DNA from: CALFXN01 sp964451935
GTDB lineage: Bacteria; Synergistota; Synergistia; Synergistales; Aminobacteriaceae
Direction of reading: 5' to 3'
Assembly (NCBI GenBank): GCA_964451935.1
Contig: CAYVKE010000004.1
Location: 1-64,000, forward strand
Length of the DNA stretch: 64,000 bases
Under the pieces are notes generated by a model. That model saw only the letters and a program-made list of their open reading frames with translations, was not told where the DNA came from and searched no databases. Positions 17,770 through 26,772 of the stretch are shown here, piece by piece. Made by a program: the position numbers and the translations under genes. Position 1 is the stretch's first letter; each line of letters starts with the position of its first letter.

Positions 17770-18657
17770 GTGCCTGTTCCGCCCGCTTCGCTCGTGCGAC
17801 GGGTCGTCGCGTGCGCGCTGCTTGGGGGGCTGTTCTTCCCCGGCGGNNNNNNNNNNGGCGGCGCGCTCGCGCTCGTCTGTCCGCCGCCGCCCGCCGGAAT
17901 CCGGTTCGCGGCCTCCCGTCAGGCTTCATTCGATAACCTTGTGGTCGCAGGCCGGATCGTCGGCGGCATCACCCCGCACCACGACGTCGCCGGGGCGATG
18001 ATCCTGCGCTTCTACGCGACGCTGAAGGCCTCGGGACTCTCGCCGAAGCGCGTCGTTCTCATCGCTCCGGACCACTACCGGGCGGGCCGGAGCGCCGTCA
18101 CGGTCTGCGGCGCGGACTGGGAGACCGCCTCAGGGACGCTCCGGGCGGACGCGGACGCAGTCGGCGCGGTCGTCCGTTCCGGCGCGGCGACGCGCGACGA
18201 CCGGATCTTCGCGCGCGAACACGGCGTGACGACGCACCTCCCGCTCATCCGGCAGACGTTTCCCGACGCGACCGTGGTTCCGATCGTCGTCCGGACGTCC
18301 GCGTCCGACATGCAGCTCCTCGTTCTCCGGAAGATCCTCCTGCCGTTTCTCCGCGACGGAGGGCTCGTCCTCCTGAGCATGGACCTCTCGCACGGCAAGC
18401 CGCCGCGACGGGCGGCGACCGAGGACGAACGAACGCTCCCGACGCTCCTGCGGGGGGACGGTTCCGCCCTGAAGGGGTGCGACATCGACAGTCCCCGCGG
18501 CGCGGCGCTCTTCCTCGCGATCGTCCGCGACCTCGGAAGCCTGCCGCGCGAGCGGAACGAGCGCGGCGTCGTCCTCGACCACACGGACTCGGGCGTCATC
18601 CGGAACAGGCCGGAAGAATCCTGCACGAGCTACGCGACAATGCTGTTTTCGCGGTGA
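17770..18657 (+). CDS. MEMO/AmmeMemoRadiSam B-like protein, interrupted by a scaffold gap
   Basis: This protein of about 295 residues resembles the MEMO1 family (AmmeMemoRadiSam system protein B), whose fold is related to extradiol dioxygenases. Landmarks are GGITPHHDVAG, LIAPDHY, HGVTTHLPL and MDLSHGKP, which supply the conserved His, Asp and Cys positions. An N-terminal hydrophobic stretch interrupted by ten N suggests an export signal, so the exact N-terminus and length are uncertain. GTG 17770 is the best visible start. It forms a two-gene unit with the DUF3160 gene. The molecular role is unknown. Confidence 0.75.
   Translation: MPVPPASLVRRVVACALLGGLFFPGXXXXGGALALVCPPPPAGIRFAASRQASFDNLVVAGRIVGGITPHHDVAGAMILRFYATLKASGLSPKRVVLIAPDHYRAGRSAVTVCGADWETASGTLRADADAVGAVVRSGAATRDDRIFAREHGVTTHLPLIRQTFPDATVVPIVVRTSASDMQLLVLRKILLPFLRDGGLVLLSMDLSHGKPPRRAATEDERTLPTLLRGDGSALKGCDIDSPRGAALFLAIVRDLGSLPRERNERGVVLDHTDSGVIRNRPEESCTSYATMLFSR
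17847..17856. other. Assembly gap (ten N)
   Basis: Ten N residues lie inside the predicted signal region of the MEMO-like gene, flanked by GGCGG on both sides. The true number of missing bases is probably unknown, so the frame across the gap is only assumed. Confidence 0.98.
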
Positions 18658-18664
18658 AAGCGCG

Positions 18665-18934
18665 CTACCGCGATGTCATCCCTCGCGCGACGGCCGTCTC
18701 GATGCGCGCGCGGAGCGTGCAGTCGAGCGCGCCCCGGTCGTCGATCCGGACGACTGCGTTCGTGACGCCCCTCGTATTCAGTATCTCGCGGGCGGTTGCG
18801 CGCATGCGGCCGCCGAACTGCCGTTCGACCGGGCTCGTGACGGAGATTTCGATCCCGTCGGCATTCGGCCCTACCGTCACCATCGCGTCGCTCGATTCGA
18901 GCGACCCCGCGCTTGCGGTTTTCTCGATTATCAT
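18665..18934 (-). CDS. citD: Citrate lyase acyl carrier protein, copy 2
   Basis: This 89-residue CitD has the standard length and the classic AGSLESSDAMV modification segment; the first Ser of E-S-S-D should carry the prosthetic group. DDRGALDCTLRARI is also conserved. It starts at ATG 18934 with AAGGAG upstream and is the last gene of an aconitase-citC-citD operon on the minus strand. It is closer to canonical CitD than the copy at 12245 and is the natural partner of citE and citF at 26.8-29.2 kb. Confidence 0.92.
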   Translation of the reverse strand: MIIEKTASAGSLESSDAMVTVGPNADGIEISVTSPVERQFGGRMRATAREILNTRGVTNAVVRIDDRGALDCTLRARIETAVARGMTSR

Positions 18935-18983
18935 GTGAATCCGACTCCTTTCGTGCGAATGCCTGATCGCGGACGGCGGGGCG

Positions 18984-20069
18984 TCAGTGACGCCCGGTCC
19001 CGAGTGTGATCCGTTTCCAGAGCGCCGCGCTTTCCGGGTCGCTCTCTTTCCTTCGTTCGATCGCGGCGAGCGCATCGTAGGTCGTCGCGGGGAGCAGCGC
19101 CTTTGCGTCCGAAAGCCGCCCTTCGCGGATGAGCGCCCGCACGCGCGACGCCGATACGGCCTCTCCGTCGCGTTCGACCCTCGGGATCTCCGTGACCCGG
19201 ACGCCCCGGGGCGGTAGAACGCGCTTCAGCGCCTCGTTGTACGTCTTCGTGACGGGGCAGTAGGGTTCGGTCCCGACGAAACGCTCCGTGACGCGAAGCA
19301 CGGGGGCGATCCGCTCGGCGAAGAGCGTCGCGTCGAGCGTCGCGTGGACCTGCGCGACGGCGTCGTCGCGCGTGAAGTACGACGGAAAGGTCCGCGACGA
19401 GATGACGTACGCGCCCCCGCGGAGGACGGTCACGTTCGCGAGGTCCGCCGTTCCGTCCCGTACGAGCGAAAACCGCAGGTCGAACGGGAAGACCGAGCGG
19501 TCCTCTTCGACGACGAGAACGTAGAGGTGCGGCGCGCGCGCGGCGGCCGTTTCGAGCAGATACCTGTGGCCGAGCGTGAACGGGTTCGCGTTGACGACCG
19601 CGGCCCCGGCGCCGCCCGGCCGTCCGGCCGCGACCTCCGACAGCGCGGAAAGGAACGGGGCGAGGCCGCCGCGCTCCCTCCCCGCGACGGACCACTCCAG
19701 GAGCGCGGCGTTGCCGGTCCGGACGACGAGGTCGAACGAGAGCGCCTCGAAGACGGGCGCCGTCTCCGGTTTCGTGAAGACGTACAGCTCTGTCTTCCCC
19801 TGCCGCAGCGCCTCCTTCACGAGCGCGGACACGACCCGCGAGGCGACGCCTTCGTCGCGGCATTCGGGGAGCGCGCCGATGCCCTGAAGCGTCGCGCCGG
19901 CCAGGGCCCCCGTTCCGATGAGCCGGTCCGAAGCGTCGAAGATCCCAAGGATCCGGTCATCGTCGCCCGTCGCCGGAACGGCGAGGCCGAGGCGCGCGAG
20001 AAGGTCGCGCCGCTCCTGCCCCTCGGGCCCGTCTCCGGCGATCCATCGTTCCGTGAGGGCGTCGAACAT
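18984..20069 (-). CDS. citC: [Citrate (pro-3S)-lyase] ligase
   Basis: CitC uses ATP to acetylate the CitD prosthetic thiol and so switches citrate lyase on. The 361-residue protein has an N-terminal GNAT-like acetyltransferase fold (about 1-145) and a C-terminal nucleotidyltransferase domain with NANPFTLGHRYL (HxGH-type motif with TLGH) and the SASRVR motif. It lies 10 bases after the aconitase gene and 49 before citD. It is the only citC in the window, so it probably serves both CitD proteins. Confidence 0.93.
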   Translation of the reverse strand: MFDALTERWIAGDGPEGQERRDLLARLGLAVPATGDDDRILGIFDASDRLIGTGALAGATLQGIGALPECRDEGVASRVVSALVKEALRQGKTELYVFTKPETAPVFEALSFDLVVRTGNAALLEWSVAGRERGGLAPFLSALSEVAAGRPGGAGAAVVNANPFTLGHRYLLETAAARAPHLYVLVVEEDRSVFPFDLRFSLVRDGTADLANVTVLRGGAYVISSRTFPSYFTRDDAVAQVHATLDATLFAERIAPVLRVTERFVGTEPYCPVTKTYNEALKRVLPPRGVRVTEIPRVERDGEAVSASRVRALIREGRLSDAKALLPATTYDALAAIERRKESDPESAALWKRITLGTGRH

Positions 20070-20079
20070 CGCGGCCGCC

Positions 20080-22008
20080 TCAGCGCTTCTCCGACGCCGC
20101 GAGGTTCAGCAGTCCGCCCGCGAGCAGGATGGCGCGCTCCCGTTCGGAGAGCGGACAGAGCAGGCGCAAGCTCCGGCCGTCCGCTTCGGCTTCGATGACG
20201 CCGCATTCGAGCGCCTTCCGGACGCCGCGCAGGGCGACGCGCCGAGCGCCCTGCGGCGCGAAGATCGCGTGCTGCGATGCGTCGTCGAACCGGAGCGGCA
20301 GGATGCCGAAGTTGATCAGGTTCTGCCGGTGGATCCGCGCGAAGGACGTCGCGATGACGGCCCGGACGCCGAGATAGCGCGGCGCGAGCGCGGCGTGCTC
20401 GCGGCTCGACCCCTGGCCGTAGTTGCCTCCGGCGACGATGACCCCTGCGCCCGATTCGCGCGCCCGCGCGGGGAAGGTCGGGTCGACGAGTTCGAAGCAG
20501 TGTTTCGAGATCTCCGGGATGTTCGACCGCAGCGGCAGGATCTTCGCCCCCGCGGGCATGATGTGGTCGGTCGTGATGTCGTCGCCGAGCACGAGAAGGA
20601 CATCCGCTTCGATATCGTCGTCGAGGGGAGGGAAGACCGGCAGCGGGGCGATGTTCGGTCCCCTCGATATCTCCACGGAGGCGCCGTCTTCGGGCGGCGG
20701 GACGATCATCCGGTCGTCCGAGGGGAGCGTCTCCGGCCACGCGGGTTTCGGGTACGCCCCGAGCGTCCGCGGATCGGTGATGCAGCCCCGAAGAGCCGAC
20801 GCCGCGGCGGTTTCGGCGCTCGCGAGGTAGACGCGCGCGTCCTTCGTCCCTGTGCGCCCCTCGAAGTTCCGGTTCGACGTGCGCAGGCTCGCGCCGCCCG
20901 ACCGCGGGGCCTGCCCGATGCCGACGCACGGGCCGCAGGCGCTCTCGAGGATCCGCGCGCCCGACTCGGCGAGATCGGCGAGTTCTCCGCCGCGCGAGAG
21001 CTGAACGACCGTCGAGCGCGAGCCCGGCGCGATGCAGAGCGATATGTCCGGCGGGACGACATGTCCCCTGAGGATCGCTGCGACGCGCGACATGTCGAGG
21101 TACGATCCGTTCGTGCAGCTGCCGATGAACACCTGGTCGAGCGGCGTCCCCGCGACCTCCCGGACCGGGACGACCGAGTCCGGGCTGTGGGGCAGCGCGA
21201 TGAGCGGCTCCAGCGCGGAGAGATCGATGTCGACGGTCTCGTCGTAGGTCGCGTCCGGATCCGCCGCGAGCGGAACGAAGTCTCGCTCCCTGCGGTGCAT
21301 CTTCAGGAATTCGCGGGTCCGCTCGTCGCTCGGGAAGACGGACGACGTCGCGCCGAGTTCGGCCCCCATGTTCGTAATGGTCCCGCGCTCGTAGACCGAG
21401 AGCGTCGCGACGCCGGGCCCCGCGTATTCGAAAATCTTTCCGACGCCGCCGCTCGTCGAGAGTCGGCGCAGAAGTTCGAGAACGATGTCCTTCGCGGAGC
21501 ACCAGGGCGGAAGCGCCCCTGTCAGCAGCACCCGGACGATCCGGGGCATGCCGACGACGAACGGATGTCCGCCCATGGCCATCGCGACGTCGAGGCCGCC
21601 CGCGCCGATCGCGAGCATTCCGAGCCCGCCGCACGTCGGCGTGTGGCTGTCCGAGCCGAGGAGCGTCTTTCCTGGAATCGCGAAGCGCTCCAGGTGCACG
21701 AAGTGGCAGATTCCATTCCCCGCCCGCGAGAGATACGCGCCGAACTTCGCGGCGGTCGTCGCGAGAAAGGCGTGATCGTCCGCGTTCTCGTATCCCGTCT
21801 GGAGCGTGTTGTGGTCGATGTAGCTCACGGAGCGCTCCGTCCGGACCCTCGGAACGCCCATCGCCTCGAACTCCAGGAAGGCCATTGTCCCGGTCGCGTC
21901 CTGGGTCAGCGTCTGATCGATGCGCAGCGCAATCTCCGCGCCCGGTTCGCAGGGCGTCCCCGGCGCGCAGTGCGAGCGGATCAGCTTCTGTGCGCAATTT
22001 TCTCCCAC
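20080..22008 (-). CDS. Aconitate hydratase
   Basis: This 642-residue [4Fe-4S] enzyme interconverts citrate and isocitrate. Cluster cysteines appear in SCTNGS and CGPCVG, and the C-terminal swivel domain has GGNYGQGSSREHAA. Its length matches the short bacterial aconitase type (about 640-650) rather than the ~890-residue AcnA. The start is GTG 22008. It heads the operon with citC and citD and is divergent from the GntR-tct-cit operon, which places it in citrate metabolism; homoaconitate or methylaconitate activity cannot be excluded. Confidence 0.92.
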   Translation of the reverse strand: MGENCAQKLIRSHCAPGTPCEPGAEIALRIDQTLTQDATGTMAFLEFEAMGVPRVRTERSVSYIDHNTLQTGYENADDHAFLATTAAKFGAYLSRAGNGICHFVHLERFAIPGKTLLGSDSHTPTCGGLGMLAIGAGGLDVAMAMGGHPFVVGMPRIVRVLLTGALPPWCSAKDIVLELLRRLSTSGGVGKIFEYAGPGVATLSVYERGTITNMGAELGATSSVFPSDERTREFLKMHRRERDFVPLAADPDATYDETVDIDLSALEPLIALPHSPDSVVPVREVAGTPLDQVFIGSCTNGSYLDMSRVAAILRGHVVPPDISLCIAPGSRSTVVQLSRGGELADLAESGARILESACGPCVGIGQAPRSGGASLRTSNRNFEGRTGTKDARVYLASAETAAASALRGCITDPRTLGAYPKPAWPETLPSDDRMIVPPPEDGASVEISRGPNIAPLPVFPPLDDDIEADVLLVLGDDITTDHIMPAGAKILPLRSNIPEISKHCFELVDPTFPARARESGAGVIVAGGNYGQGSSREHAALAPRYLGVRAVIATSFARIHRQNLINFGILPLRFDDASQHAIFAPQGARRVALRGVRKALECGVIEAEADGRSLRLLCPLSERERAILLAGGLLNLAASEKR

Positions 22009-22026
22009 GGATGTCCCTTCTCTCCC

Positions 22027-22056
22027 TTTACAGAATAGTATGGCAGGGATTAGTAT
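22027..22056 (+). promoter_or_regulatory. Promoter of the GntR-tct-cit operon
   Basis: TTTACA (22027-22032) and TAGTAT (22051-22056) are separated by 18 bases in the divergent aconitase/GntR intergenic region. The predicted start of transcription is about 12 bases before the paired palindromes, so a bound repressor would block elongation or initiation. Confidence 0.5.
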
Positions 22057-22074
22057 ATCGCAGGAAGTTCATTT

Positions 22075-22096
22075 TGGATCATGGATCCAGGATCCA
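22075..22096. promoter_or_regulatory. Two overlapping palindromes, candidate GntR operator
   Basis: TGGATC-ATG-GATCCA (22075-22089) and TGGATCC-A-GGATCCA (22082-22096) are both perfect inverted repeats, offset by seven bases and overlapping. They lie between the divergent aconitase and GntR genes. The likely binder is the GntR regulator encoded just downstream. Confidence 0.6.
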
Positions 22097-22156
22097 GTTA
22101 CGCATTTTCGGGGAGGTGCGACGCCCATTACGCCGTTTTCCGAAGACATACCCGTC

Positions 22157-22825
22157 ATGAAGTCCTACCGGGAGGTGATCTACGACTACCTCCGCAAGGC
22201 GATCATCAAGGGAGAGCTGCCGTCGGGGACGCAGATCACGGATTCCGAACTCGCCGAGCGTTTCGGCGTGAGCCGGATGCCCGTGCGCGAAGCGCTCCGG
22301 AAGCTCGAGGCGGAGGGGCTCATCGAACGCAAACCCGGCAAGGGGACCGTCGTGACCGGGATCACGCGCGAGGAGATCGCGCATATCTTCGCGATCCGGA
22401 AGGCGATCGAAGGGCTTGCGGTCCGGTACGCCGCGCGGAAGATCTCCGCGGACGAACTCGGCGCGTTGCGCGACGTGGTCCGCGAGGCCGCCGACGTCCG
22501 GGCGAAGGTTCCCGGGGATGCGCTCGCCGAGGAGCTGATCCCGCTCGCGGCCCGGTTCAACCGGATTCTCATCGACGCGTGCCGCGTCCCGCGCCTGATC
22601 GCCCTGATATGGACGCACCGGGATTACCTGCAGCAGTTCAGCGTGGTGCGCGTCATCATTTCGGCGCGCCTCTGGAAGAGCTTCGAGACGCGCGAACGGC
22701 TCCTCGGGCTTCTCGAAGCGAGGGACGAGGATGCTTCGTGCGCCCTGTGGCAGGAGCACCTCGACGCGTCGTTCCGGTCGTTTTTCGACGCCATCGACAT
22801 GGAACCCGGACAGGATTACGTCTGA
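22157..22825 (+). CDS. GntR-family (FCD-type) transcriptional regulator
   Basis: This 222-residue regulator has an N-terminal GntR winged HTH (ITDSELAERFGVSRMPVREA, about 27-46) and a C-terminal helical FCD-like ligand domain that usually binds an organic acid through metal-bound His residues. The start ATG 22157 lacks a clear Shine-Dalgarno site; an in-frame ATG at 22039 is an alternative but lies within the promoter/operator region. Its stop overlaps the next gene (TGATG). It probably controls the divergent citrate genes in response to citrate or a related acid. Confidence 0.87.
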   Translation: MKSYREVIYDYLRKAIIKGELPSGTQITDSELAERFGVSRMPVREALRKLEAEGLIERKPGKGTVVTGITREEIAHIFAIRKAIEGLAVRYAARKISADELGALRDVVREAADVRAKVPGDALAEELIPLAARFNRILIDACRVPRLIALIWTHRDYLQQFSVVRVIISARLWKSFETRERLLGLLEARDEDASCALWQEHLDASFRSFFDAIDMEPGQDYV

Positions 22826-23562
22826 TGCTCACAGCGACGTGGAGGGGAAACGCGTTTTTCGAGGTCGCGGCGGGGGATGTGCGTCTTGCCGTTGACCCGT
22901 GGATCCGGGGAAACCCGGGGTGTTCGCTCCGGATGGACGAATTCCGGCCCGGGCGTCTGACGCACATCTTCGTCACGCACGGCCACCCCGGACACTGGGG
23001 GCGCGGCGATTCGGCCGACATCGCCGCTTCGTGCGGCGTTCCGCTTTTCGCGCCGCGTCCGCTTGCGGAGCACATACGGACAACGCGGGGCGCCGGCGCC
23101 GATGTTCGCGGGGTCGAGGACGGTTGGACGCTTTCGGGCGAAGGCATCTCCGCGGAATTCCGCGTCTGCCCGCATCCGGAATCGCCGGTCCTTTCGCCCG
23201 AAGACGCGGCCGTTCCGTCGGAGCCGAACGGCCTGTACCGCTTCACGCTGTTCGGAAAGACCGTCATTCACGTCGGAGACGGTCTGCCCGATCCCGTATT
23301 CGACGACATGCGAAAGAAAGGACCGCGCGCGGACCTCGCCTGTCTTCCGCTCTGGGGGGCGGGGATGGCCGCCGGGATGGAGGACGCGATCGCGCGTTTG
23401 CTCCGGATCGTCGAGGCCCTGCGTCCGGCGCGGGTGGCCTGCCATAACCGCTTCGATCCCGGGTTTCGCGCGTGGAACGCCTTGCGCGACCGGTTCTCCC
23501 GGGAGTTTCCGGCCGTCGAACTGCTTCCGCAGCGGCTCGACGAAGGCGTTGTGATTTCATAA
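22825..23562 (+). CDS. MBL-fold metal-dependent hydrolase with altered metal motif
   Basis: This 245-residue protein has the metallo-beta-lactamase fold of the UPF0173 type. The metal motif reads THGHPGHWG, so the aspartate normally found in HxHxDH is replaced by glycine, while the three histidines remain. Later metal-site candidates are the HVGD segment and a late CHNRFD. It is translationally coupled to the GntR gene and precedes tctC. Its substrate is unknown; activity might use one metal ion or be changed. Confidence 0.75.
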   Translation: MLTATWRGNAFFEVAAGDVRLAVDPWIRGNPGCSLRMDEFRPGRLTHIFVTHGHPGHWGRGDSADIAASCGVPLFAPRPLAEHIRTTRGAGADVRGVEDGWTLSGEGISAEFRVCPHPESPVLSPEDAAVPSEPNGLYRFTLFGKTVIHVGDGLPDPVFDDMRKKGPRADLACLPLWGAGMAAGMEDAIARLLRIVEALRPARVACHNRFDPGFRAWNALRDRFSREFPAVELLPQRLDEGVVIS

Positions 23563-23613
23563 GGCGATCCGACGCCCGGGGAGGGCGTCTATACGAAAGG
23601 GAGGGGTGCAGGA

Positions 23614-24591
23614 ATGAGAAAGGCTCTTGGAATCGGCGTTCTTCTGATGGTGGCTCTGTGCGGCGCGACGCTCGCGCAGGCGGCGTGGGCTCCGGTGAGG
23701 CCCGTGGAGATCGTGGCTCCCGCGGGGCCCGGCGGCGGATGGGACCTTCTGGCCCGGACGATGCAGAAAGTCCTGACCGAAGAGAAGATCCTGAGCGTGC
23801 CCGTGCTCGTCACGAACAAACCCGGCGGCGGCGGCGCGACCGGATGGACGTACCTCAAGGGCAAGAAGGGACAGGGCGAGTTTCTGTCGGTGACCTCCGC
23901 GCTCATCCTACAGAACAACCTTCTCGGAAAGAGCGATCTGACGTTCAAGGACTTCACGAACGTCGCGAACCTTCAGACCGAATGGGAAGTCGTCGCGGTC
24001 GCCGGCGACGCTCCCTGGAAGACGGGCAAAGAATTCTTCGAGGCGCTGAAGAAGGATCCGTCGACGATGCCGATCGGCGTCGGCCCGGCGCTGGGAAATA
24101 ACGATCATGTCCAGTTCCTGATGCTCGCGAAGGCCTATGGCGTGGATCCGACGAAGATCAAGTTCGTCGTCTACCCGAACACGGCGGCCGAGCAGATTCC
24201 CGCCGTAATGGGGGGACATATCAAGGCGATCACGATCAGCATGGCGGAAACGCTGGAGCAGCACAAGGCCGGAAAGATCCGGCTCATCGGCATCAGCTCG
24301 CCCGAACGACATCCGCTGCTTCCCGATGTCGCCACCTGGAAGGAACAGGGGATCGACCACGTGTTCCCGCACTGGCGGGGTCTGATCGCGGCGCCCGGCA
24401 TCACGGACGACATGAAGGCGTTCTGGAGCGATGCGATCGCGAAGATGGTTGCGAGCAAGACGTGGAAGGAATCGCTCGCGAAGCTCGGCTGGGATCCGTA
24501 CTACCTCAACGCCGCAGATGACGAAGCGTTCCTGACCAAAACGAACGAGAATTCGAAGGAACTCTTCAAGGCGGTCGGCCTCGTGAAATAA
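23614..24591 (+). CDS. tctC: Tripartite tricarboxylate transporter binding protein
   Basis: This 325-residue periplasmic protein has a signal peptide (about 1-23, ending AQA) and the TctC/Bug family landmarks APAGPGGGWDLLAR and NKPGGGGATGW, which form the carboxylate-binding loops. It should capture citrate or another tricarboxylate for TctAB. ATG 23614 follows GGGAGG. It is the first gene of tctCBA, and citE and citF follow in the same direction, which supports citrate as ligand. A hairpin with a T-rich tail lies between it and tctB. Confidence 0.93.
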   Translation: MRKALGIGVLLMVALCGATLAQAAWAPVRPVEIVAPAGPGGGWDLLARTMQKVLTEEKILSVPVLVTNKPGGGGATGWTYLKGKKGQGEFLSVTSALILQNNLLGKSDLTFKDFTNVANLQTEWEVVAVAGDAPWKTGKEFFEALKKDPSTMPIGVGPALGNNDHVQFLMLAKAYGVDPTKIKFVVYPNTAAEQIPAVMGGHIKAITISMAETLEQHKAGKIRLIGISSPERHPLLPDVATWKEQGIDHVFPHWRGLIAAPGITDDMKAFWSDAIAKMVASKTWKESLAKLGWDPYYLNAADDEAFLTKTNENSKELFKAVGLVK

Positions 24592-24598
24592 CAACGGG

Positions 24599-24652
24599 AG
24601 CGGCGAGGGGCGTCTCTTCACGGAGAACGCTTCCCGCCGCTTTTTCTTCTCT
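24599..24652 (+). terminator. Terminator-like hairpin between tctC and tctB
   Basis: Fifteen-base arms (24599-24613 and 24627-24641, with a few G-T or mismatched pairs) are followed by a T-rich stretch (TTTTTCTTCTCTTT). It should end part of the transcripts after tctC and give excess binding protein over permease. Confidence 0.65.
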
Positions 24653-24732
24653 TTGTGGTTGTGCGGATTCACGCACCCGAAACACATGATCGCTTCCCGC
24701 CGCTTTCGGGGGAAGACCGAAGGAGGGTTCTC

Positions 24733-25221
24733 ATGACCAAGAATACGGCTGCCGGTTTTTTTGCACTCGTTCTCGGGGCGGCGTATCTCATTGCATCGTT
24801 CCGGCTCCCTGAAGTCACGGCCGGGGATGAAATCGGGCCGAAGCTCTTCCCGATCATCATCGGCGTAATTGTCATGTTGTCCGGCGGAGCGCTGGCATTG
24901 TCGGAACGCCGAACGCAACAAAAAAGCCCGGAGGGGAAGAAGGACCTCTTCTCCTTCCGCTTCGTCGAAGAACGGGATGTCTGGGTCCGGATCCTGCTGA
25001 CCATGATCTGCGGCATCGTCTATGGTTTGGTTCTCGACTGGCTCGGATACGTCATCGCGACGATCTTCTTCATGTTTTTCGTGGCGTCGTTCATCAACGT
25101 CCGGCGTCATCTGGAAAATGCGATCATCGCGGTCTCCTTTTCAATCGTGAGTTTCGGCGCCTTCGCGGTGCTTTTGAAACTGAGTCTGCCCCGGGGATTG
25201 CTGGGTTTTCTGCCCTTCTAG
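24733..25221 (+). CDS. tctB: Tripartite tricarboxylate transporter small membrane subunit
   Basis: This 162-residue protein has four predicted membrane helices, matching TctB in length and topology. It starts at ATG 24733, with GGAGGG eight bases upstream, and not at the earlier in-frame codons. It sits between tctC and tctA. TctB sequences are weakly conserved, so position and topology carry most of the evidence. Confidence 0.88.
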   Translation: MTKNTAAGFFALVLGAAYLIASFRLPEVTAGDEIGPKLFPIIIGVIVMLSGGALALSERRTQQKSPEGKKDLFSFRFVEERDVWVRILLTMICGIVYGLVLDWLGYVIATIFFMFFVASFINVRRHLENAIIAVSFSIVSFGAFAVLLKLSLPRGLLGFLPF

Positions 25222-25263
25222 GACAGACGTCCCGCACTTCCGGATAGAGGAGGGATTCGTTTT

Positions 25264-26760
25264 ATGGATGCGATCTTTCAGAATCTGGCCATAGGTCTCC
25301 AGACGGCGATGTTGCCGATCAATATCCTCTGGGTCTTCATCGGCGGGCTTCTCGGCACCGTGATCGGCATGTTGCCGGGCCTCGGCCCCGCCACCGGCGT
25401 GGCCATCCTGATCCCCATCACGTACGGCATGAACCCCGCAACGGCGCTCATTACGATGTGCGCCGTGTACTACGGCGCGATGTTCGGCGGGTCGCGCGCC
25501 TCGATCATGATCAATACGCCGGGCGATTCGTCGGCGATCGTTTCCTGTTTCGACGGCTATCCGATGACGAAGAACGGACAGGCCGGACCGGCGCTCGCGA
25601 TCTCCGCGATCGCGTCGTTCATCGGCGGGACCCTCGGGATGCTCTTCATGATTTTTCTCACGCAGCCCGTCGCGTCCGTCGCGCTCAAGTTCGGGCCCGC
25701 CGAAATGTTCTCGCTGATGATCTTCGCGCTCACGGCGACGGTGACGCTCTCGGAAGGAAGCCTGCTCAAGGGCTTCATCTCGATGGGCATCGGCTTCATG
25801 CTTGCGACGATCGGCATCGACGGCCAGTCGGGCGTGATCCGCTACACGTTCGGCGTCGAGGACCTTCAGGACGGGATCGATTTCCTCGTGGTCATGATCG
25901 GGCTGTACGCGGTCGCCGAGGTCTTCAAGAACTACCGGGACATCAACACCGAGTACAAGGTGGACGCCAGGACCATAGGAAAGGTCTGGGTGAGCTGGGC
26001 GGACTTCAAGAAGTGTCTCATGCCCATGCTCCGGAGTTCGCCTCTCGGCTTCGTCGTCGGCGTCCTTCCGGGAATGGGCGGCACGATCGCCACGTTCATG
26101 TCCTATGCGATGGAGAAGTCGCTCAGCAAACACCCCGAGAAGTTCGGCAAGGGCGCCATCGAAGGGCTCGCCGCGCCGGAGGCCGCGAATAACGCCTGTT
26201 CCTGCGGCGCGATGGTGCCGCTGCTCACGCTCGGCATTCCCGGTTCGGGGACCACGGCCGTCATGCTCGGCGCGCTCATGATGCTCGGCGTCCGCCCGGG
26301 CCCGATTCTCTTCCAGCAGCACCCGGAAATCGCCTGGGGCGTCATCGCGTCGATGATCGCGGGAAACATCATTCTGCTCATCATCAACCTCCCGCTCGCC
26401 ATCCCTCTGGTGCAGCTGCTCCGGATCCCGCAGCGCATCATGCTTCCGCTGATCCTGGGCATGGGCTATATGGGAACGTATTTTCTGAACTACAGCTCCT
26501 TCGATTTCATCCTGGTTTCGCTGTTCGCGCTCGGCGGCTATCTGCTGATGAAGCTCGACATCCCACTGCCGCCGCTGGTGCTTGCGCTCATTTTGGGCGG
26601 AATGACAGAACAGGCCTTCCGGAACGCCATGGTTATCGCCAATAGCAATCTTCTGTTCTTCCTGGAAAAACCGATTTCGCTCACGCTTCTGGTGCTGGCC
26701 TGTCTCTCGATCGTCTATTCCCTGAAGAAGCGTCGGAAGATCACCGAAATCCATCCGTAA
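25264..26760 (+). CDS. tctA: Tripartite tricarboxylate transporter large membrane subunit
   Basis: TctA is the ion-coupled translocation channel. The 498-residue protein has about 12 helices and the family motifs GLGPATGVAILIP, YGAMFGGSRASIMINTPG and the later GIPGSGTTAVMLG repeat. The start is ATG 25264 with GGAGG upstream. It completes tctCBA and is followed six bases later by citE, linking citrate uptake with cleavage. Confidence 0.94.
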   Translation: MDAIFQNLAIGLQTAMLPINILWVFIGGLLGTVIGMLPGLGPATGVAILIPITYGMNPATALITMCAVYYGAMFGGSRASIMINTPGDSSAIVSCFDGYPMTKNGQAGPALAISAIASFIGGTLGMLFMIFLTQPVASVALKFGPAEMFSLMIFALTATVTLSEGSLLKGFISMGIGFMLATIGIDGQSGVIRYTFGVEDLQDGIDFLVVMIGLYAVAEVFKNYRDINTEYKVDARTIGKVWVSWADFKKCLMPMLRSSPLGFVVGVLPGMGGTIATFMSYAMEKSLSKHPEKFGKGAIEGLAAPEAANNACSCGAMVPLLTLGIPGSGTTAVMLGALMMLGVRPGPILFQQHPEIAWGVIASMIAGNIILLIINLPLAIPLVQLLRIPQRIMLPLILGMGYMGTYFLNYSSFDFILVSLFALGGYLLMKLDIPLPPLVLALILGGMTEQAFRNAMVIANSNLLFFLEKPISLTLLVLACLSIVYSLKKRRKITEIHP

Positions 26761-26772
26761 GGGGGAATGTGC

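Noticed and set aside
22039..22156. N-terminal extension of the GntR protein from ATG 22039
   Set aside because: It would start between the promoter elements and run across the operator palindromes, and the extra 39 residues do not resemble GntR proteins.
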